Notes: generated by a model not told the origin, from the letters alone. Counted from the stretch's first letter, positions 8,685 through 19,856 are shown. The stretch: 64,000 nucleotides of DNA from Sphingorhabdus sp. EL138 (GCF_945882965.1 NZ_CAMCWY010000009.1:36180-100179), one strand, 5' to 3'. Program-made: numbers and translations.

Positions 8685-10169
8685 ATGCGTCTTGTCCATT
8701 CGCCAATTTTCCTTGGTCTTGTAGTTTTGGCGGCAAGCCCATCTTTTTCCAAGGCGGTGACAGAAGCAGATTTGCGCAGTCATATCGGGATACTGGCCAG
8801 TGATGCATTTGAAGGCCGCAAACCTGGCACAGCCGGCGAGGCAAAGACGGTTAAATATATTGCCAAAGCATGGGCCAAGGCGGGACTGAAGCCTGCGGCC
8901 GCCGACGGTAGCTGGTTTGACCCCGTGCCCCTCATTCAACGCGGGCAGTGCATTTCTAAACATGCTTTCACGGCGAAAGGCCGGCCGTTACGGATCGGTT
9001 CTGATGACATTATTCTCATCGGCAAGCAGGCGTCTTATATACGCGGCGATCTGCCATTGGTGTTCGTCGGACGAGGTGTAACAACGCAAGGAAACGTCGC
9101 CGCTGATGTCAAAGGTAAGGCGGCGATTATTCTGTTTGATGCCGAAAATGTGGCAGAAGGCATGAAATCACCCCGCGCGCGGCGCGAAGCCTTGATTGCG
9201 GCGGGTGCAGAGGCCGTGATTTTTGTGGCAGATAGCCGAGGCAATTGGCCGACATTGCGCCGTCAGCTGTTGTCGCGACCCATCACGCTTGAGGGCCGAG
9301 AAAAGCGTGCACCGTTGGAGGGCGCCATCAGCACGGAGTTCGCGGTCGGGCTGGTCACAGCGGCGGGGCAAGATTGGGACAAATTGCGCGCCAACGCCAA
9401 ACAAGCGGATTATGCAGGCGAAGCGCTTGGCATTGACGCGGATCTGGACGTGAAAACCGACCTATATCGTTTCAACAGTTCAAATGTCATCGGCAAGATT
9501 GCTGGACGCAAAAAGAACAGCGGTGCGTTGGTGTTCATGGGGCACTGGGACCATCTGGGCATCTGTGCGCCAGAAGGCGCGCCCGACCGTATTTGTAACG
9601 GCGCAGTTGATAACGCCAGCGGCATTGCGGTGATGAACGAAGTTGCCAAAGCCTTGGCAAAGAAAAAGCATGACCGCGATATCTATTTTCTGGCGACCAC
9701 AGCAGAGGAAAGCGGTTTGCTGGGCGCATATGCTTTTGCGGATAAACCTGTGCTGCCTTTGGACCAGATCATTCTGACGTTAAATATCGACACCATTGCG
9801 ATTGCGCCGCGCGGGTCGAAGGTGGCGATTATTGGTCGGGGAACAACGCCGCTGGATGCTGTGGTTGAAACTGTGGCAAAGAAGGCGGGCCGTACAATTG
9901 AAGAATCAACCGACGCCAATGCCTTCATTGAACGGCAGGACGGGTGGGCGCTAGCGAAAAAGGGTGTGCCTGCGTTGATGGTGGGCGGATCATTCGCCGA
10001 CTTGAACCTCTTGCAGAAATTTTTGGGTAGTGACTATCATGGCCCAAATGACGCGTTGACCGACAGGACCGAATTGGGCGGTGCAGCCGAAGATGCCGAC
10101 CTGCACATTGCGCTTGGCCGCCACTTTGCCGACACGCGAAAATATAAATCGAAGAAGGCTGGCGAATAA
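8685..10169 (+). CDS. Secreted M28-family zinc aminopeptidase with PA domain
   Basis: The ATG at 8685, with GGAG about 10 bases upstream, gives 494 residues starting with a signal peptide (LVHSPIFLGLVVLAASPSFS); the earlier ATG at 8643 would bury that signal. A protease-associated-like insert lies at about residues 100-230. The M28 catalytic core follows with zinc ligands and catalytic residues in HWDHLG, AVDNASGIAV, TTAEESGLLGA, LNIDT and the late His in SDYHGPND. It probably cleaves N-terminal residues from peptides in the periplasm. It stands alone, 55 bp before guaB on the same strand. Confidence 0.9.
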   Translation: MRLVHSPIFLGLVVLAASPSFSKAVTEADLRSHIGILASDAFEGRKPGTAGEAKTVKYIAKAWAKAGLKPAAADGSWFDPVPLIQRGQCISKHAFTAKGRPLRIGSDDIILIGKQASYIRGDLPLVFVGRGVTTQGNVAADVKGKAAIILFDAENVAEGMKSPRARREALIAAGAEAVIFVADSRGNWPTLRRQLLSRPITLEGREKRAPLEGAISTEFAVGLVTAAGQDWDKLRANAKQADYAGEALGIDADLDVKTDLYRFNSSNVIGKIAGRKKNSGALVFMGHWDHLGICAPEGAPDRICNGAVDNASGIAVMNEVAKALAKKKHDRDIYFLATTAEESGLLGAYAFADKPVLPLDQIILTLNIDTIAIAPRGSKVAIIGRGTTPLDAVVETVAKKAGRTIEESTDANAFIERQDGWALAKKGVPALMVGGSFADLNLLQKFLGSDYHGPNDALTDRTELGGAAEDADLHIALGRHFADTRKYKSKKAGE

Positions 10170-10211
10170 TAGGGTTACTGTTTACATGGGCCGCCACGAA
10201 TCAAAGCTTAA

Positions 10212-11684
<1,473 letters not shown>

Positions 11685-11687
11685 GTC

Positions 11688-12869
11688 ATGAGGCCCGCTG
11701 CGCGCCTGCAATCGGCCATTGAGCTGGTTGACCACATCATCCTTGCGGCCCGCGATGGCGGTGCATCTGCGGACCAGATTGCCAAACGCTTTTTTGCCGA
11801 GCGCCGCTACGCGGGATCGAAGGACCGCCGCGCTGTGCGTGATTTGGCGTGGGGTGTTATCCGGCGGTTTGGCAAGCGACCGGCAACCGCGCGCTCGGCC
11901 TTTGCCGCGATGGCGGATGCGGACCCGGAATTGGCCGCTTTATTCGACGGCAGCGATTATGGCCCGGCGGTCATTGACCCGGCAGAGGCTCGGTCAACGG
12001 GCGGCGCTTTGCCCAAATGGATAAAGCCTTTATTTTCCGCACTTGTGGATGAAACGGAGCAGGCGTCGTTGCTGGACCGCGCGCCGATGGACCTGCGCGT
12101 CAATCCGTTAAAGGCCCGCCGGGACGAAGTTGCCGCTTTGATGCCGGAAGCAGAAATATTGCCAGCGCTCGATTTTGCGCTGCGCTTGCCTGGCGGCACC
12201 GCGATCGACAGCCATACTGCGGTTGAAAATGGGCAGGTTGAAATTCAGGATTTGGGTAGCCAGCTCATCGTCGAGGCGTGTCAGGCCAAGGGGCTTAATA
12301 CTGTACTTGACCTATGCGCTGGTGCAGGCGGCAAGACGCTTGCCTTGGCTGCGGCGATGCGCAACACTGGACGCTTGATTGCCACTGACACGAACCGTAA
12401 CCGACTTGACCAGCTAAAACCAAGGGCCGCACGGGCAGGGGCGACAAATGTCGAAACACGTTTGCTGAACCCAAATAAAGAGAAGGACATGCTGTCTGAC
12501 CTTAAGGGCGGCTGCGACCTTGTGCTGATCGACGCACCTTGTTCTGGCAGTGGGACGTGGCGGCGGAACCCCGAAACGCGCTGGCGTTTGGACGCTGCAC
12601 GGTTGAAGCGTGTGGTCGATGAACAGGCCAAGCTGCTGGATATTGGTTCGGAAATGGTCGCGCGTGGCGGGCATTTGGTATATGCGGTATGCTCACTCAT
12701 CGAAAATGAGGGCAATGGGCAAGTGGCAGCGTTTTTGAAATCGCATAATGGCTGGCGCGCGGTGAAAACGGGCGTTTCTATGGGCCGTGCAGATGGCGAT
12801 GGTGTGCTGCTGACGCCTTTACATGATAACAGCGATGGATTTTTCTTCGCGAGGCTCCAAAAGCTGTGA
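11688..12869 (+). CDS. RsmB-type 16S rRNA m5C methyltransferase
   Basis: This 393-residue SAM-dependent RNA cytosine-C5 methyltransferase (Fmu/RsmB/NSUN family) has an N-terminal NusB-like helical part (about 1-140). The Rossmann domain follows, with motif I DLCAGAGGKTLALA, motif IV DAPCSGSGTWRRNP and motif VI YAVCSLIENEGN. The cysteines in motifs IV and VI are the release and nucleophile residues of the family. The natural target may be C967 of 16S rRNA, as for RsmB, but some family members differ. It follows guaB by three bases and its end touches a possible GTG start of the TPR gene. Confidence 0.9.
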   Translation: MRPAARLQSAIELVDHIILAARDGGASADQIAKRFFAERRYAGSKDRRAVRDLAWGVIRRFGKRPATARSAFAAMADADPELAALFDGSDYGPAVIDPAEARSTGGALPKWIKPLFSALVDETEQASLLDRAPMDLRVNPLKARRDEVAALMPEAEILPALDFALRLPGGTAIDSHTAVENGQVEIQDLGSQLIVEACQAKGLNTVLDLCAGAGGKTLALAAAMRNTGRLIATDTNRNRLDQLKPRAARAGATNVETRLLNPNKEKDMLSDLKGGCDLVLIDAPCSGSGTWRRNPETRWRLDAARLKRVVDEQAKLLDIGSEMVARGGHLVYAVCSLIENEGNGQVAAFLKSHNGWRAVKTGVSMGRADGDGVLLTPLHDNSDGFFFARLQKL

Positions 12870-12904
12870 TAGCAACGCGAGTGAAAAATATTTGGATACT
12901 GATT

Positions 12905-13432
12905 ATGCGTTTTTCTCCCGCGGCCATTGCCCTGTCACTCACCTTGGCCATTATGTCGAGCGCCAGCATTAGTGGGCGGGCGGACAATGATGTTGATGCG
13001 CGCTCAATCGCTTTGGTAAAAACCGGTGACGAAGAAGCCAGCGCTGGCCGCATCGATAGCGCAATTGGCTGGTATGAAACTGCGCTCGCGGTCGACCCGC
13101 GCAACCGTGCCGCTTATGTTGCCATGGCGCGCGCCGTAAAGTCCCAAGGGTTAAACGGTAAGGCCATCGGTCTCTACAAAGAAGCGCTTGAGATTGATCC
13201 CAACGATCAGATAGCATTGGCCGGGCAAGCCGATGCCTTTATTGCAAAAGGCGCGCTTGAGCAGGCACGCAAGAATATTGCCCGTCTGACCAATGTGTGC
13301 CGCGCCGATTGTGGTGCTGTAGACAGGCTTTCCCTCGCCATCGACGCGGCGTCACGCAAAGAACAGGCGCAGGCCAGTGCGGTTGACCTGAAGGCGACAT
13401 TGGGCGCAACGCCGGAGCCAAAGGCGAATTGA
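12905..13432 (+). CDS. Exported tetratricopeptide-repeat protein
   Basis: From ATG 12905 the protein has 175 residues and opens with a signal peptide (MRFSPAAIALSLTLAIMSSA then SISGRA). A GTG at 12866 overlapping the upstream stop would add 13 residues before the signal and is less likely. At least three TPR-like units follow (DEEASAGRIDSAIGWYETAL, AMARAVKSQGLNGKAIGLY, ALAGQADAFIAKGALEQARK). A cysteine pair (VCRADCG) near the C-terminus may form a periplasmic disulfide. The role is unknown; such proteins usually act as scaffolds. It converges on rppH over a small hairpin. Confidence 0.8.
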   Translation: MRFSPAAIALSLTLAIMSSASISGRADNDVDARSIALVKTGDEEASAGRIDSAIGWYETALAVDPRNRAAYVAMARAVKSQGLNGKAIGLYKEALEIDPNDQIALAGQADAFIAKGALEQARKNIARLTNVCRADCGAVDRLSLAIDAASRKEQAQASAVDLKATLGATPEPKAN

Positions 13433-13437
13433 TCGCT

Positions 13438-13456
13438 TAGGGTCCTGACCCTAAAT
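13438..13456. terminator. Small hairpin between convergent TPR and rppH genes
   Basis: TTAGGGTC and GACCCTAA form an 8-bp stem with a two-base gap in the short gap between convergent genes, overlapping the rppH stop. There is no long T-tract, so termination is only plausible. Confidence 0.3.
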
Positions 13457-13936
13457 CAGGTCGGCAAATTCAGCGAGGATGTTTTCATATAGCCGCTTTT
13501 TAAACGGCACGATAAGCTGCGGCAATCGGGGGGCATCCACCCATTGCCAGCTTGTGAACTCCTGATGCTCGGTTTCAATGTTGATATCGGCATCCGTGCC
13601 CTTGAACCGCATGAGAAACCACATTTGCCGCTGCCCGCGATATTTGCCCTTCCAGATCTGCCCAATCATATCGTCGGGTAGATCGTAGAAATGCTCTTCC
13701 TTGCTGCGGGCGAGAATGTCCACAAGGTCAGCGCGGACGCCGGTTTCTTCGAACAATTCGCGTAAAGCAGCGGCCTCCGCTTCTTCGCCGTCGTCAATAC
13801 CGCCCTGCGGCATCTGCCATGCGTCGGAGCCGTCGGGCCTGTCCATGCGTTGACCCACGAATATTTTGCCTTGCATATTGGCAAGCATAATACCGGCGCA
13901 GGGGCGGTACGGGAGGTCGTCAAACGAAGCGGTCAT
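13451..13936 (-). CDS. rppH: RNA pyrophosphohydrolase (Nudix)
   Basis: This 161-residue Nudix hydrolase removes pyrophosphate from mRNA 5' ends (RppH) or cleaves dinucleoside polyphosphates (IalA/NudH activity). The Nudix box GX5EX7REUXEEXGU is intact in GGIDDGEEAEAAALRELFEE then TGV (about residues 45-67). The N-terminal YRPCAGIMLAN and the late QEFTSWQWVD segment are typical of the RppH/NudH subgroup. The ATG overlaps the stop of the upstream esterase gene by four bases. Confidence 0.93.
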   Translation of the reverse strand: MTASFDDLPYRPCAGIMLANMQGKIFVGQRMDRPDGSDAWQMPQGGIDDGEEAEAAALRELFEETGVRADLVDILARSKEEHFYDLPDDMIGQIWKGKYRGQRQMWFLMRFKGTDADINIETEHQEFTSWQWVDAPRLPQLIVPFKKRLYENILAEFADLI

Positions 13937-14892
13937 GTAGCGGACATCACTTTGGCGAGCATACTTTTGAGAGCCTTGATATAGCCTTCGACATCGGCCT
14001 GAACTGACGGAATGGCTTGGCGAATGTTGATATGGCCGTGGATATTGCCATCGGCGCTGATATGTTGAACATGCACGCCTGTTTGCTTAAGCTTTTCCAC
14101 ATAAGCAAGGCCCTGATCACGCAAAGGGTCTAGGCTGGCGGTGGTCACAAGGCTGGGCGGCATGCCTTCTTGTGGGAAGTTAAGTGGTTCCGAGCGATAG
14201 TCACCTGCCACCGCTGCATGGCCTTGGCCGAAATAGGTCATGGCTTCTTCGGTCAGCAAATAGCCATTGGAAAAATCGCGCATGCTTGGCCAATCGGAGT
14301 CAAGCGTGACAACAGGGTAAATGGGAAACTGCACCAGCACTGGGACGGCAGCGGGCTTGTCGCGCAGTGCCATGGTGGTCACAATGGTCAGGTTGCCGCC
14401 CGCGCTATCGCCCGATGTGATGAGACCAGTTACCGTCAAGCCCAATTCTGCCGGGCTAGACGCGATCCACCGGGTAGCCGCTTCGCAATCTTCCGCAGGC
14501 GCGGGGAAGGGATATTCCGGCGATAGACGATAATCGATGGAGATAACTGGCAGGTCGAGCAATCGCGCGACTTCGGCGCAATAAGGCTCATATGTATACA
14601 GGCTACCAATCACGAAGCCGCCGCCATGGTAAAACACCATGACAGGGCCAGGGCCACGATCGGCGCGGCTGTCATACACCCGTGCCGGGATTGTTCCTGC
14701 GGGACCGGGAATGTCTATATCGCGCAAGACGGCAAGTTCACCCACGGGCGCATCGGCAACATCGCGCATCGCCGACGTCATCGCGCGCGCTTCATCTGCG
14801 GCAACCTCCCAAAATTTAGGACCGGGGACCGCGTTCAAAAATTGCAGGAATAAGGCCACATCAGGGCGGACCAACGGTGTGGTTTCAGTCAT
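13933..14892 (-). CDS. Alpha/beta hydrolase, hormone-sensitive-lipase (type IV) esterase
   Basis: The ATG at 14892 has GGAG seven bases upstream and gives 319 residues; an ATG six codons earlier lacks that spacing. The oxyanion-hole motif is VFYHGGGFVIGS, the nucleophile elbow is SGDSAGGNL, and the acid and histidine are likely in TASLDPLRDQG and DGNIHGHIN. These features define the HSL-like family, which hydrolyses short acyl esters. No signal peptide is visible, so it is probably cytoplasmic. The substrate is unknown. It shares a four-base overlap with rppH. Confidence 0.9.
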   Translation of the reverse strand: MTETTPLVRPDVALFLQFLNAVPGPKFWEVAADEARAMTSAMRDVADAPVGELAVLRDIDIPGPAGTIPARVYDSRADRGPGPVMVFYHGGGFVIGSLYTYEPYCAEVARLLDLPVISIDYRLSPEYPFPAPAEDCEAATRWIASSPAELGLTVTGLITSGDSAGGNLTIVTTMALRDKPAAVPVLVQFPIYPVVTLDSDWPSMRDFSNGYLLTEEAMTYFGQGHAAVAGDYRSEPLNFPQEGMPPSLVTTASLDPLRDQGLAYVEKLKQTGVHVQHISADGNIHGHINIRQAIPSVQADVEGYIKALKSMLAKVMSAT

Positions 14893-15118
14893 TTGTATCT
14901 CCATGTTCAAAGCCTAATAGGTCGGCTGGCGAAGCAGGTCCAGCATATTGGGTCGTGAGGCGATTTGGCGCGCATGAAGATACGAAAGAGGCAGACATTA
15001 CCGGCTGGTTTAAACCCGCGAGCGCCGTTGCACGTTCACCGCCAGTTTGTGTGCACAAAATCTGCATAGCGATAACGCCGTATTGCCATTTTGGCCCTAA
15101 TCCGTCAGCAGTTGCTAT

Positions 15119-16078
15119 ATGGATAATCTCACACATAGCCTCGTTGGCGCGCTCATTGGGCAGATGGGTTTGAAGCGTAAAACCGGGCTTGCGATGCCGA
15201 CGCTGATTGTCGCGGCGAACATCCCAGATATTGACGCTGTGGCTGCATTGCTTGGCGGGCAACAGCATCTCGCGCTGCGGCGTGGGCTGACGCATGGGCC
15301 AATTGCGATGCTGGTCTTGCCATTGTTGCTGTGGGGAATCATGCTCTGGTTTGACCAGTGGCAGGCAAAACGCGGCAAGCGACCCGAAAAACGATTGCCG
15401 GTGCATAAGGGCTGGTTGCTGGCGCTTGCCTATACTGGATGCTTGAGTCACCCGCTGTTCGACTGGTTCAACAGCTATGGCATTCGTTTGCTTGAGCCAT
15501 TTTCAAGCCAGTGGTTCTATGGCGACACTTTATTCATTATTGATATCTGGCTTTGGGCTGCGCTGATCGCTGGTGTCTGGATTTCGCAACGTCGTGAACG
15601 TCATGGTACAAGCTGGCGTATGCCGGCGTTGGTGAGCTTCACGGCCATCTGCGCATATATTCTGGCCAATGGCCTGATAACCGGCCGTGCGGAGCAATTG
15701 ATGGCGGAGGCGGTGCGGCAAAAGCATGATCTTGTTCCCGCTTTGGTGGTCGCAAACCCAGTGCCAGTGTTATTCTGGAAACGTGAAATGCTGTGGCGCG
15801 ACGACAGATATTATGGGCAGGGCAGCTACAGCGCGTTCGATAATGTGCGCGTCGATGATAGTGCGCGCGCGCATTATATGGGCGTGCAGGATAAAAAGGC
15901 GTTTGCAGCAAATGTCGTTGCGCAGTCACCTCTATTGTTCTGGTCACGCATGCCCGTCGCAGTGATTGTCAGCAAGGGCGATAAGAAGACGCTGAAAGTG
16001 TCCGACCAACGCTTTGTCGATCCCATGGTTAGTGACCGATTTTCTGTGTCCTTTCCAATTGTAGATGAGGGCAAATGA
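15119..16078 (+). CDS. Membrane-bound metal-dependent hydrolase (YdjM/DUF457-like)
   Basis: This 319-residue protein belongs to the family often annotated as inner-membrane metal-dependent hydrolase. The N-terminus MDNLTHSLVGALIGQMG and the motif ANIPDIDAV, then LTHGPIAML and LSHPLFDWFNSYG, provide the conserved His and Asp residues. About four hydrophobic segments lie in the first 200 residues (LPLLLWGIMLW, LLALAYTGCL, IIDIWLWAALIAGVWI, LVSFTAICAYILANGLI). The C-terminal 110 residues are soluble. The biochemical substrate is not established. The stop overlaps the photolyase ATG by four bases. No clear Shine-Dalgarno is visible before the start. Confidence 0.82.
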   Translation: MDNLTHSLVGALIGQMGLKRKTGLAMPTLIVAANIPDIDAVAALLGGQQHLALRRGLTHGPIAMLVLPLLLWGIMLWFDQWQAKRGKRPEKRLPVHKGWLLALAYTGCLSHPLFDWFNSYGIRLLEPFSSQWFYGDTLFIIDIWLWAALIAGVWISQRRERHGTSWRMPALVSFTAICAYILANGLITGRAEQLMAEAVRQKHDLVPALVVANPVPVLFWKREMLWRDDRYYGQGSYSAFDNVRVDDSARAHYMGVQDKKAFAANVVAQSPLLFWSRMPVAVIVSKGDKKTLKVSDQRFVDPMVSDRFSVSFPIVDEGK

Positions 16079-17472
16079 CCGCACCCGTGATCCTCTGGTT
16101 CCGTCGCGATCTGCGCCTTGCGGACCAGCCAGCATTGGCGGCTGCGGTTGCTAGTGGCGCGCCGGTTATTCCGCTCTATATCCTCGACGACGACACGCCA
16201 AAACATCGCAAGATGGGCGCTGCTTCGCGCTGGTGGCTGCACCATAGCCTGACAGCGCTTGATAGCGACCTGCGCGCGCTTGGTTCACGGCTAACATTGC
16301 GGACGGGACAATCCGACGAGATTTTGTGCGCCTTGGCCGCAGAGACAAATGCTTCGGCCATTCATTGCATTCGCCATTATGAACCCTGGTGGCGCAATGC
16401 CGAGAAGGCTGTTGCCAATGGCTTGGGCGAAGGTTGTTCTCTCATCTGCCATAATGGCAATTATCTGCTTCCCGCAGGCAGCGTGACCACAGGCAGCGGC
16501 GGGCAGTATAAAATTTACACGCCGTTCATGCGCGCTTTGTGGCAGCATATGCCCCCACCAGCGCCATTGGCAGCGCCCACGCAACTGGCTGTGCCGCAGA
16601 ACTGGCCAGCGAGCGAGGATATCGCTGCATGGGGCTTGCTACCGACAAAGCCCGATTGGTCGAGCGACATATTGAGCATGTGGACCCCCGGTGCGGCGGG
16701 GGCCAAAAAGCGTCTGGCGGATTTTGTCGACAAGGCAAAATTCTATGACGAAAAACGCAACCTGCCGTCCGTAGAAGGCTCCTCCTTTCTGTCTGCGCAT
16801 TTGCACTTTGGCGAGATTTCGCCTGCTGCATGCTGGCATGCAACCATGCAGGCGGGCGGCTCGGTGGATGTGTTCTTAAAAGAACTGGTATGGCGGGATT
16901 ATGCGCAGAATGTCATTGTCCAGATGCCGGAATATGGCGCAAAGACCGCGCGCGATGCATTCGACAAGCTGCCGTGGCGCGATCTATCCGATCCATCTGT
17001 AAAGGCCGATTTTGTGGCATGGACGAAGGGCAAAACGGGCTATCCCATTGTCGATGCCGGAATGCGGCAATTATGGGCGACAGGATGGATGCACAACCGC
17101 GTACGCATGATTACAGCATCATTCTTGGTTAAACATCTGCTGATTGACTGGCGCGAAGGCGAGAAGTGGTTTTGGGATACTTTGGTCGATGCCGATTATG
17201 GCAGCAACAGCGTCAATTGGCAGTGGACCGCTGGCACGGGTGTTGACAGCAACATGTTCGTGCGGATCATGGCGCCATTATCGCAATCGGAGAAATTCGA
17301 TGCTGCTCGGTATATTCGTGAATGGGTGCCCGAACTTGCGGCGTTGCAGGAGCCCTATATCCACGATCCCGATGAATATGGCGCGCGCCCGAAAAGCTAT
17401 CCGCGAAAGATTATTGGTCATAAAGCCGGGCGCGAACGGGCTTTGGCGGCATTTGTTGCAACAAAAAGTTAA
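16075..17472 (+). CDS. phrB: Deoxyribodipyrimidine photolyase (cryptochrome/photolyase family)
   Basis: This 465-residue flavoprotein repairs UV-induced cyclobutane dimers with blue light. The N-terminal photolyase domain opens with VILWFRRDLRLADQPAL, where the antenna cofactor binds. The FAD domain contains SAHLHFGEISP, ELVWRDYAQNVI, the tryptophan-rich TGWMHNRVRMITASFLVKHL and WREGEKWFWDTLVDADYGSN then SVNWQWTAG. The C-terminal SEKFDAARYIREWVPELA is family-typical. An eight-base-class (6-4) or cryptochrome function is less likely given this class I layout. It overlaps the upstream membrane hydrolase gene. Confidence 0.93.
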   Translation: MTAPVILWFRRDLRLADQPALAAAVASGAPVIPLYILDDDTPKHRKMGAASRWWLHHSLTALDSDLRALGSRLTLRTGQSDEILCALAAETNASAIHCIRHYEPWWRNAEKAVANGLGEGCSLICHNGNYLLPAGSVTTGSGGQYKIYTPFMRALWQHMPPPAPLAAPTQLAVPQNWPASEDIAAWGLLPTKPDWSSDILSMWTPGAAGAKKRLADFVDKAKFYDEKRNLPSVEGSSFLSAHLHFGEISPAACWHATMQAGGSVDVFLKELVWRDYAQNVIVQMPEYGAKTARDAFDKLPWRDLSDPSVKADFVAWTKGKTGYPIVDAGMRQLWATGWMHNRVRMITASFLVKHLLIDWREGEKWFWDTLVDADYGSNSVNWQWTAGTGVDSNMFVRIMAPLSQSEKFDAARYIREWVPELAALQEPYIHDPDEYGARPKSYPRKIIGHKAGRERALAAFVATKS

Positions 17473-17489
17473 TCGACCAACAAAGCTTA

Positions 17490-17597
17490 TCATTCCCGCG
17501 TAAGCGGGAATCCATGACCGAAGCTGTGCGCGAAAACGGCACACTTAGTGTAAACTGGATCGTCAACTTATGGATTCCCGCTTTTGCGGGAATGACA
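17490..17597. repeat. Double-hairpin intergenic element, copy A
   Basis: Hairpin TTCCCGC/GCGGGAA at 17494-17510 and its inverted partner TTCCCGC/GCGGGAA at 17575-17592 frame a spacer containing GTGTAAAC-like sequence, with TCATTCCCGC and GCGGGAATGACA at the ends. It sits between the convergent phrB and SDR genes and may also act as a terminator. It shares architecture with the elements at 22633, 32038, 49197 and 51053. Confidence 0.75.
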
Positions 17598-17615
17598 AAT
17601 TTTGATTTGGTGCGG

Positions 17616-18326
17616 CTATCCCTCAACCACCAACCTGTGCCCGGTCTCAAACTCGCTTGCTAGCAACGCGCAAATCGCATTGGCCACAACCGATGGCTCT
17701 TTAACCGTTGACGGGTCTTCGCCGGGATAGGCCGAAGCGCGCATTTTGGTACGCGTGCGGCCGGGATCGACGATTGCGGTGCGGACGGGTGACAGGTTTT
17801 TAATCTCATCGCCATAGCACTCGACCAAATTTTCCAATGCTGCCTTTGACGCGCCATATGCGCCCCAAAACGCACGCGGGTGTGCGCCAACGGAGGATGT
17901 GAGCGCCAATAATCGGCCTGCGTCACTTTTGCGTAACAAGGCATCAAATGATGCGATCATTACTTGCTGTGCCGTTACGTTCAATGTGAATAATCGCGCA
18001 AATTCTGCGCCATCAATCGCGGGCACTGGGCTTAATGTGCCAAGCATCGCAGCGTTCAAGACAAGGATATCGAGCTTGCCCCAACGCTCCGTCACGGCGA
18101 CAGCGAGGCGCGCTATACTGTCGCCATCGGTTAAATCGAGCGGGGCGATGGTCGCGCTACCGCCGGCGTCAAAAATCGCGTCTTCGACAGCCTCAAGGTC
18201 TTTTGCCGTCCGCGCGGTCAAAATCACATGTGCGCCTTGTGCCGCCAGTGCCGTCGCGGTTGCCGCGCCAATCCCGCGACTTGCACCAGTTACCAGCGCA
18301 ATTTTGCCTTCAAATGCGTTCGTCAT
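17616..18326 (-). CDS. Short-chain dehydrogenase/reductase (SDR)
   Basis: This 236-residue classical SDR has the NAD(P)-binding TGASRGIGAATATALAAQG (about residues 14-32), the NAG-equivalent LVLNAAMLG, the catalytic Ser in ALTSSVGAHPRAFWGAYGAS (also containing the YxxxK Tyr) and the following Lys, then VDPGRTRTKM. It reduces or oxidises an unknown carbonyl/alcohol substrate; some homologues resemble 3-oxoacyl-ACP reductases or YciK. It starts two bases after the purF stop and is probably cotranscribed with purF. Confidence 0.9.
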   Translation of the reverse strand: MTNAFEGKIALVTGASRGIGAATATALAAQGAHVILTARTAKDLEAVEDAIFDAGGSATIAPLDLTDGDSIARLAVAVTERWGKLDILVLNAAMLGTLSPVPAIDGAEFARLFTLNVTAQQVMIASFDALLRKSDAGRLLALTSSVGAHPRAFWGAYGASKAALENLVECYGDEIKNLSPVRTAIVDPGRTRTKMRASAYPGEDPSTVKEPSVVANAICALLASEFETGHRLVVEG

Positions 18327-18328
18327 GC

Positions 18329-19786
18329 TTATACCCGTTTTTGGCCGCCAAGCATCATGAGGTCACTTGCCTCATGCTCTTCATGGTCGGTCAGGGTGGT
18401 GGGATAATCGCCCGTGAAGCACGCGTCGCAATATTGCGGTCTGTCCGCATGGCGCGAATCTTCGCCAAGCGCGCGATAGAGGCCGTCGATCGACAGGAAG
18501 GCAAGGCTGTCCGCCTGAATAAACTGTCGCATTTCTTCGACATCCATGCGGCTGGCGAGCAGCTTGGAGCGTTCGGGCGTATCCACGCCGTAAAAGCAGC
18601 TGTTCATTGTTGGCGGGCTTGCAATGCGCATATGCACTTCAGCAGCGCCTGCTTCGCGCATCATCTGCACGATTTTGAGCGAAGTTGTGCCACGGACGAT
18701 GGAATCGTCGATCAGGACGATGCGTTTGCCGGCAACCAAGTTTCTATTTGCATTATGCTTTAACTTCACCCCCAAATGGCGGACGCCGTCGCCAGGTTGA
18801 ATGAAGGTGCGGCCGACATAATGCGAACGGATGATGCCCAGTTCAAACGGGATTTTTGCAGCTTCGGCATAACCGATGGCCGCTGGCGTGCCGCTATCGG
18901 GCACTGGAATGACATAATCGACATCAACGCCATTTTCACGCGCCAGTTCAGCGCCAATCGCCTTGCGCACTGAATATACGCTGATGCCTTCGACGATAGA
19001 GTCGGGTCGTGAGAAATAGACATGCTCAAAAATGCAGGGCCGTTGCGAAATTGGAATGAACGGCTTGTGCGACTGGATTTCCGTTCCACGCACCACAACC
19101 AATTCGCCGGGCTCGACTGACCGGATATATTCTGCGCCCACAATATCAAGCGCGACGGTTTCCGATGCAAAGATGATGGTGTCACCAAGCTTGCCCATGA
19201 CCAATGGCCGAATGCCCAACGGGTCGCGGCAGGCAATCATGCCCTCTGTCGTCAGGCACAGGAGCGAATAGGCGCCCTCAACGCGCTTCAACGCGTCAAT
19301 CAAACGATCAAGCAACGTCCGGTAGCCGGAGGTCGCGACCAGATGGATGATTACTTCGGTGTCCGATGTGGACTGGAAAATCGACCCACGACGCACAAGG
19401 TCACGGCGCACGGTCATCGCGTTCGAGATATTGCCATTATGCGCAATAGCAAAGCCACCTGTGGCAAGATCGGCATATAAAGGCTGCACATTGCGCAATG
19501 ATGTTTCGCCAGTGGTGGAATAGCGCACATGGCCAATGGCGCATCGTCCAACCAAGCCGCCAATGATTTCTTCACGGTCAAAATTGCCCGCGACATGGCC
19601 CATTGCGCGGTGCGTGTGGAAATCATGATCATCAAAGCTGGTGATGCCTGCTGCCTCTTGCCCGCGATGTTGCAGGGCATGGAGGCCAAGCGCCACCATA
19701 GCAGAAGCGCCTTCTGTATCGTAGACACCGAAAATCCCGCACTCCTCGCGAAGTTTGTCGTCATCAAAAGGGTCCGTGGTCAGCAT
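18329..19786 (-). CDS. purF: Amidophosphoribosyltransferase
   Basis: PurF makes 5-phosphoribosylamine from PRPP and glutamine, the committed step of purine synthesis. The 485-residue precursor has a 15-residue propeptide before the nucleophile Cys16 (REECGIFGVYD). The PRPP-binding loop is RIVLIDDSIVRGTTSLKIV. The cysteines in QRPCIFEHV, MNSCFYGVD and QYCDACFTGDYP fit the Fe-S-cluster (Bacillus-type) enzyme. It diverges from hisI over about 130 bp. Confidence 0.96.
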   Translation of the reverse strand: MLTTDPFDDDKLREECGIFGVYDTEGASAMVALGLHALQHRGQEAAGITSFDDHDFHTHRAMGHVAGNFDREEIIGGLVGRCAIGHVRYSTTGETSLRNVQPLYADLATGGFAIAHNGNISNAMTVRRDLVRRGSIFQSTSDTEVIIHLVATSGYRTLLDRLIDALKRVEGAYSLLCLTTEGMIACRDPLGIRPLVMGKLGDTIIFASETVALDIVGAEYIRSVEPGELVVVRGTEIQSHKPFIPISQRPCIFEHVYFSRPDSIVEGISVYSVRKAIGAELARENGVDVDYVIPVPDSGTPAAIGYAEAAKIPFELGIIRSHYVGRTFIQPGDGVRHLGVKLKHNANRNLVAGKRIVLIDDSIVRGTTSLKIVQMMREAGAAEVHMRIASPPTMNSCFYGVDTPERSKLLASRMDVEEMRQFIQADSLAFLSIDGLYRALGEDSRHADRPQYCDACFTGDYPTTLTDHEEHEASDLMMLGGQKRV

Positions 19787-19856
19787 ATATCAAATCCCGC
19801 TACGCTTCGCTGCGTCGCCTATAGGCATGGCCGTTACAATTGTCTCCCCCTTGTCG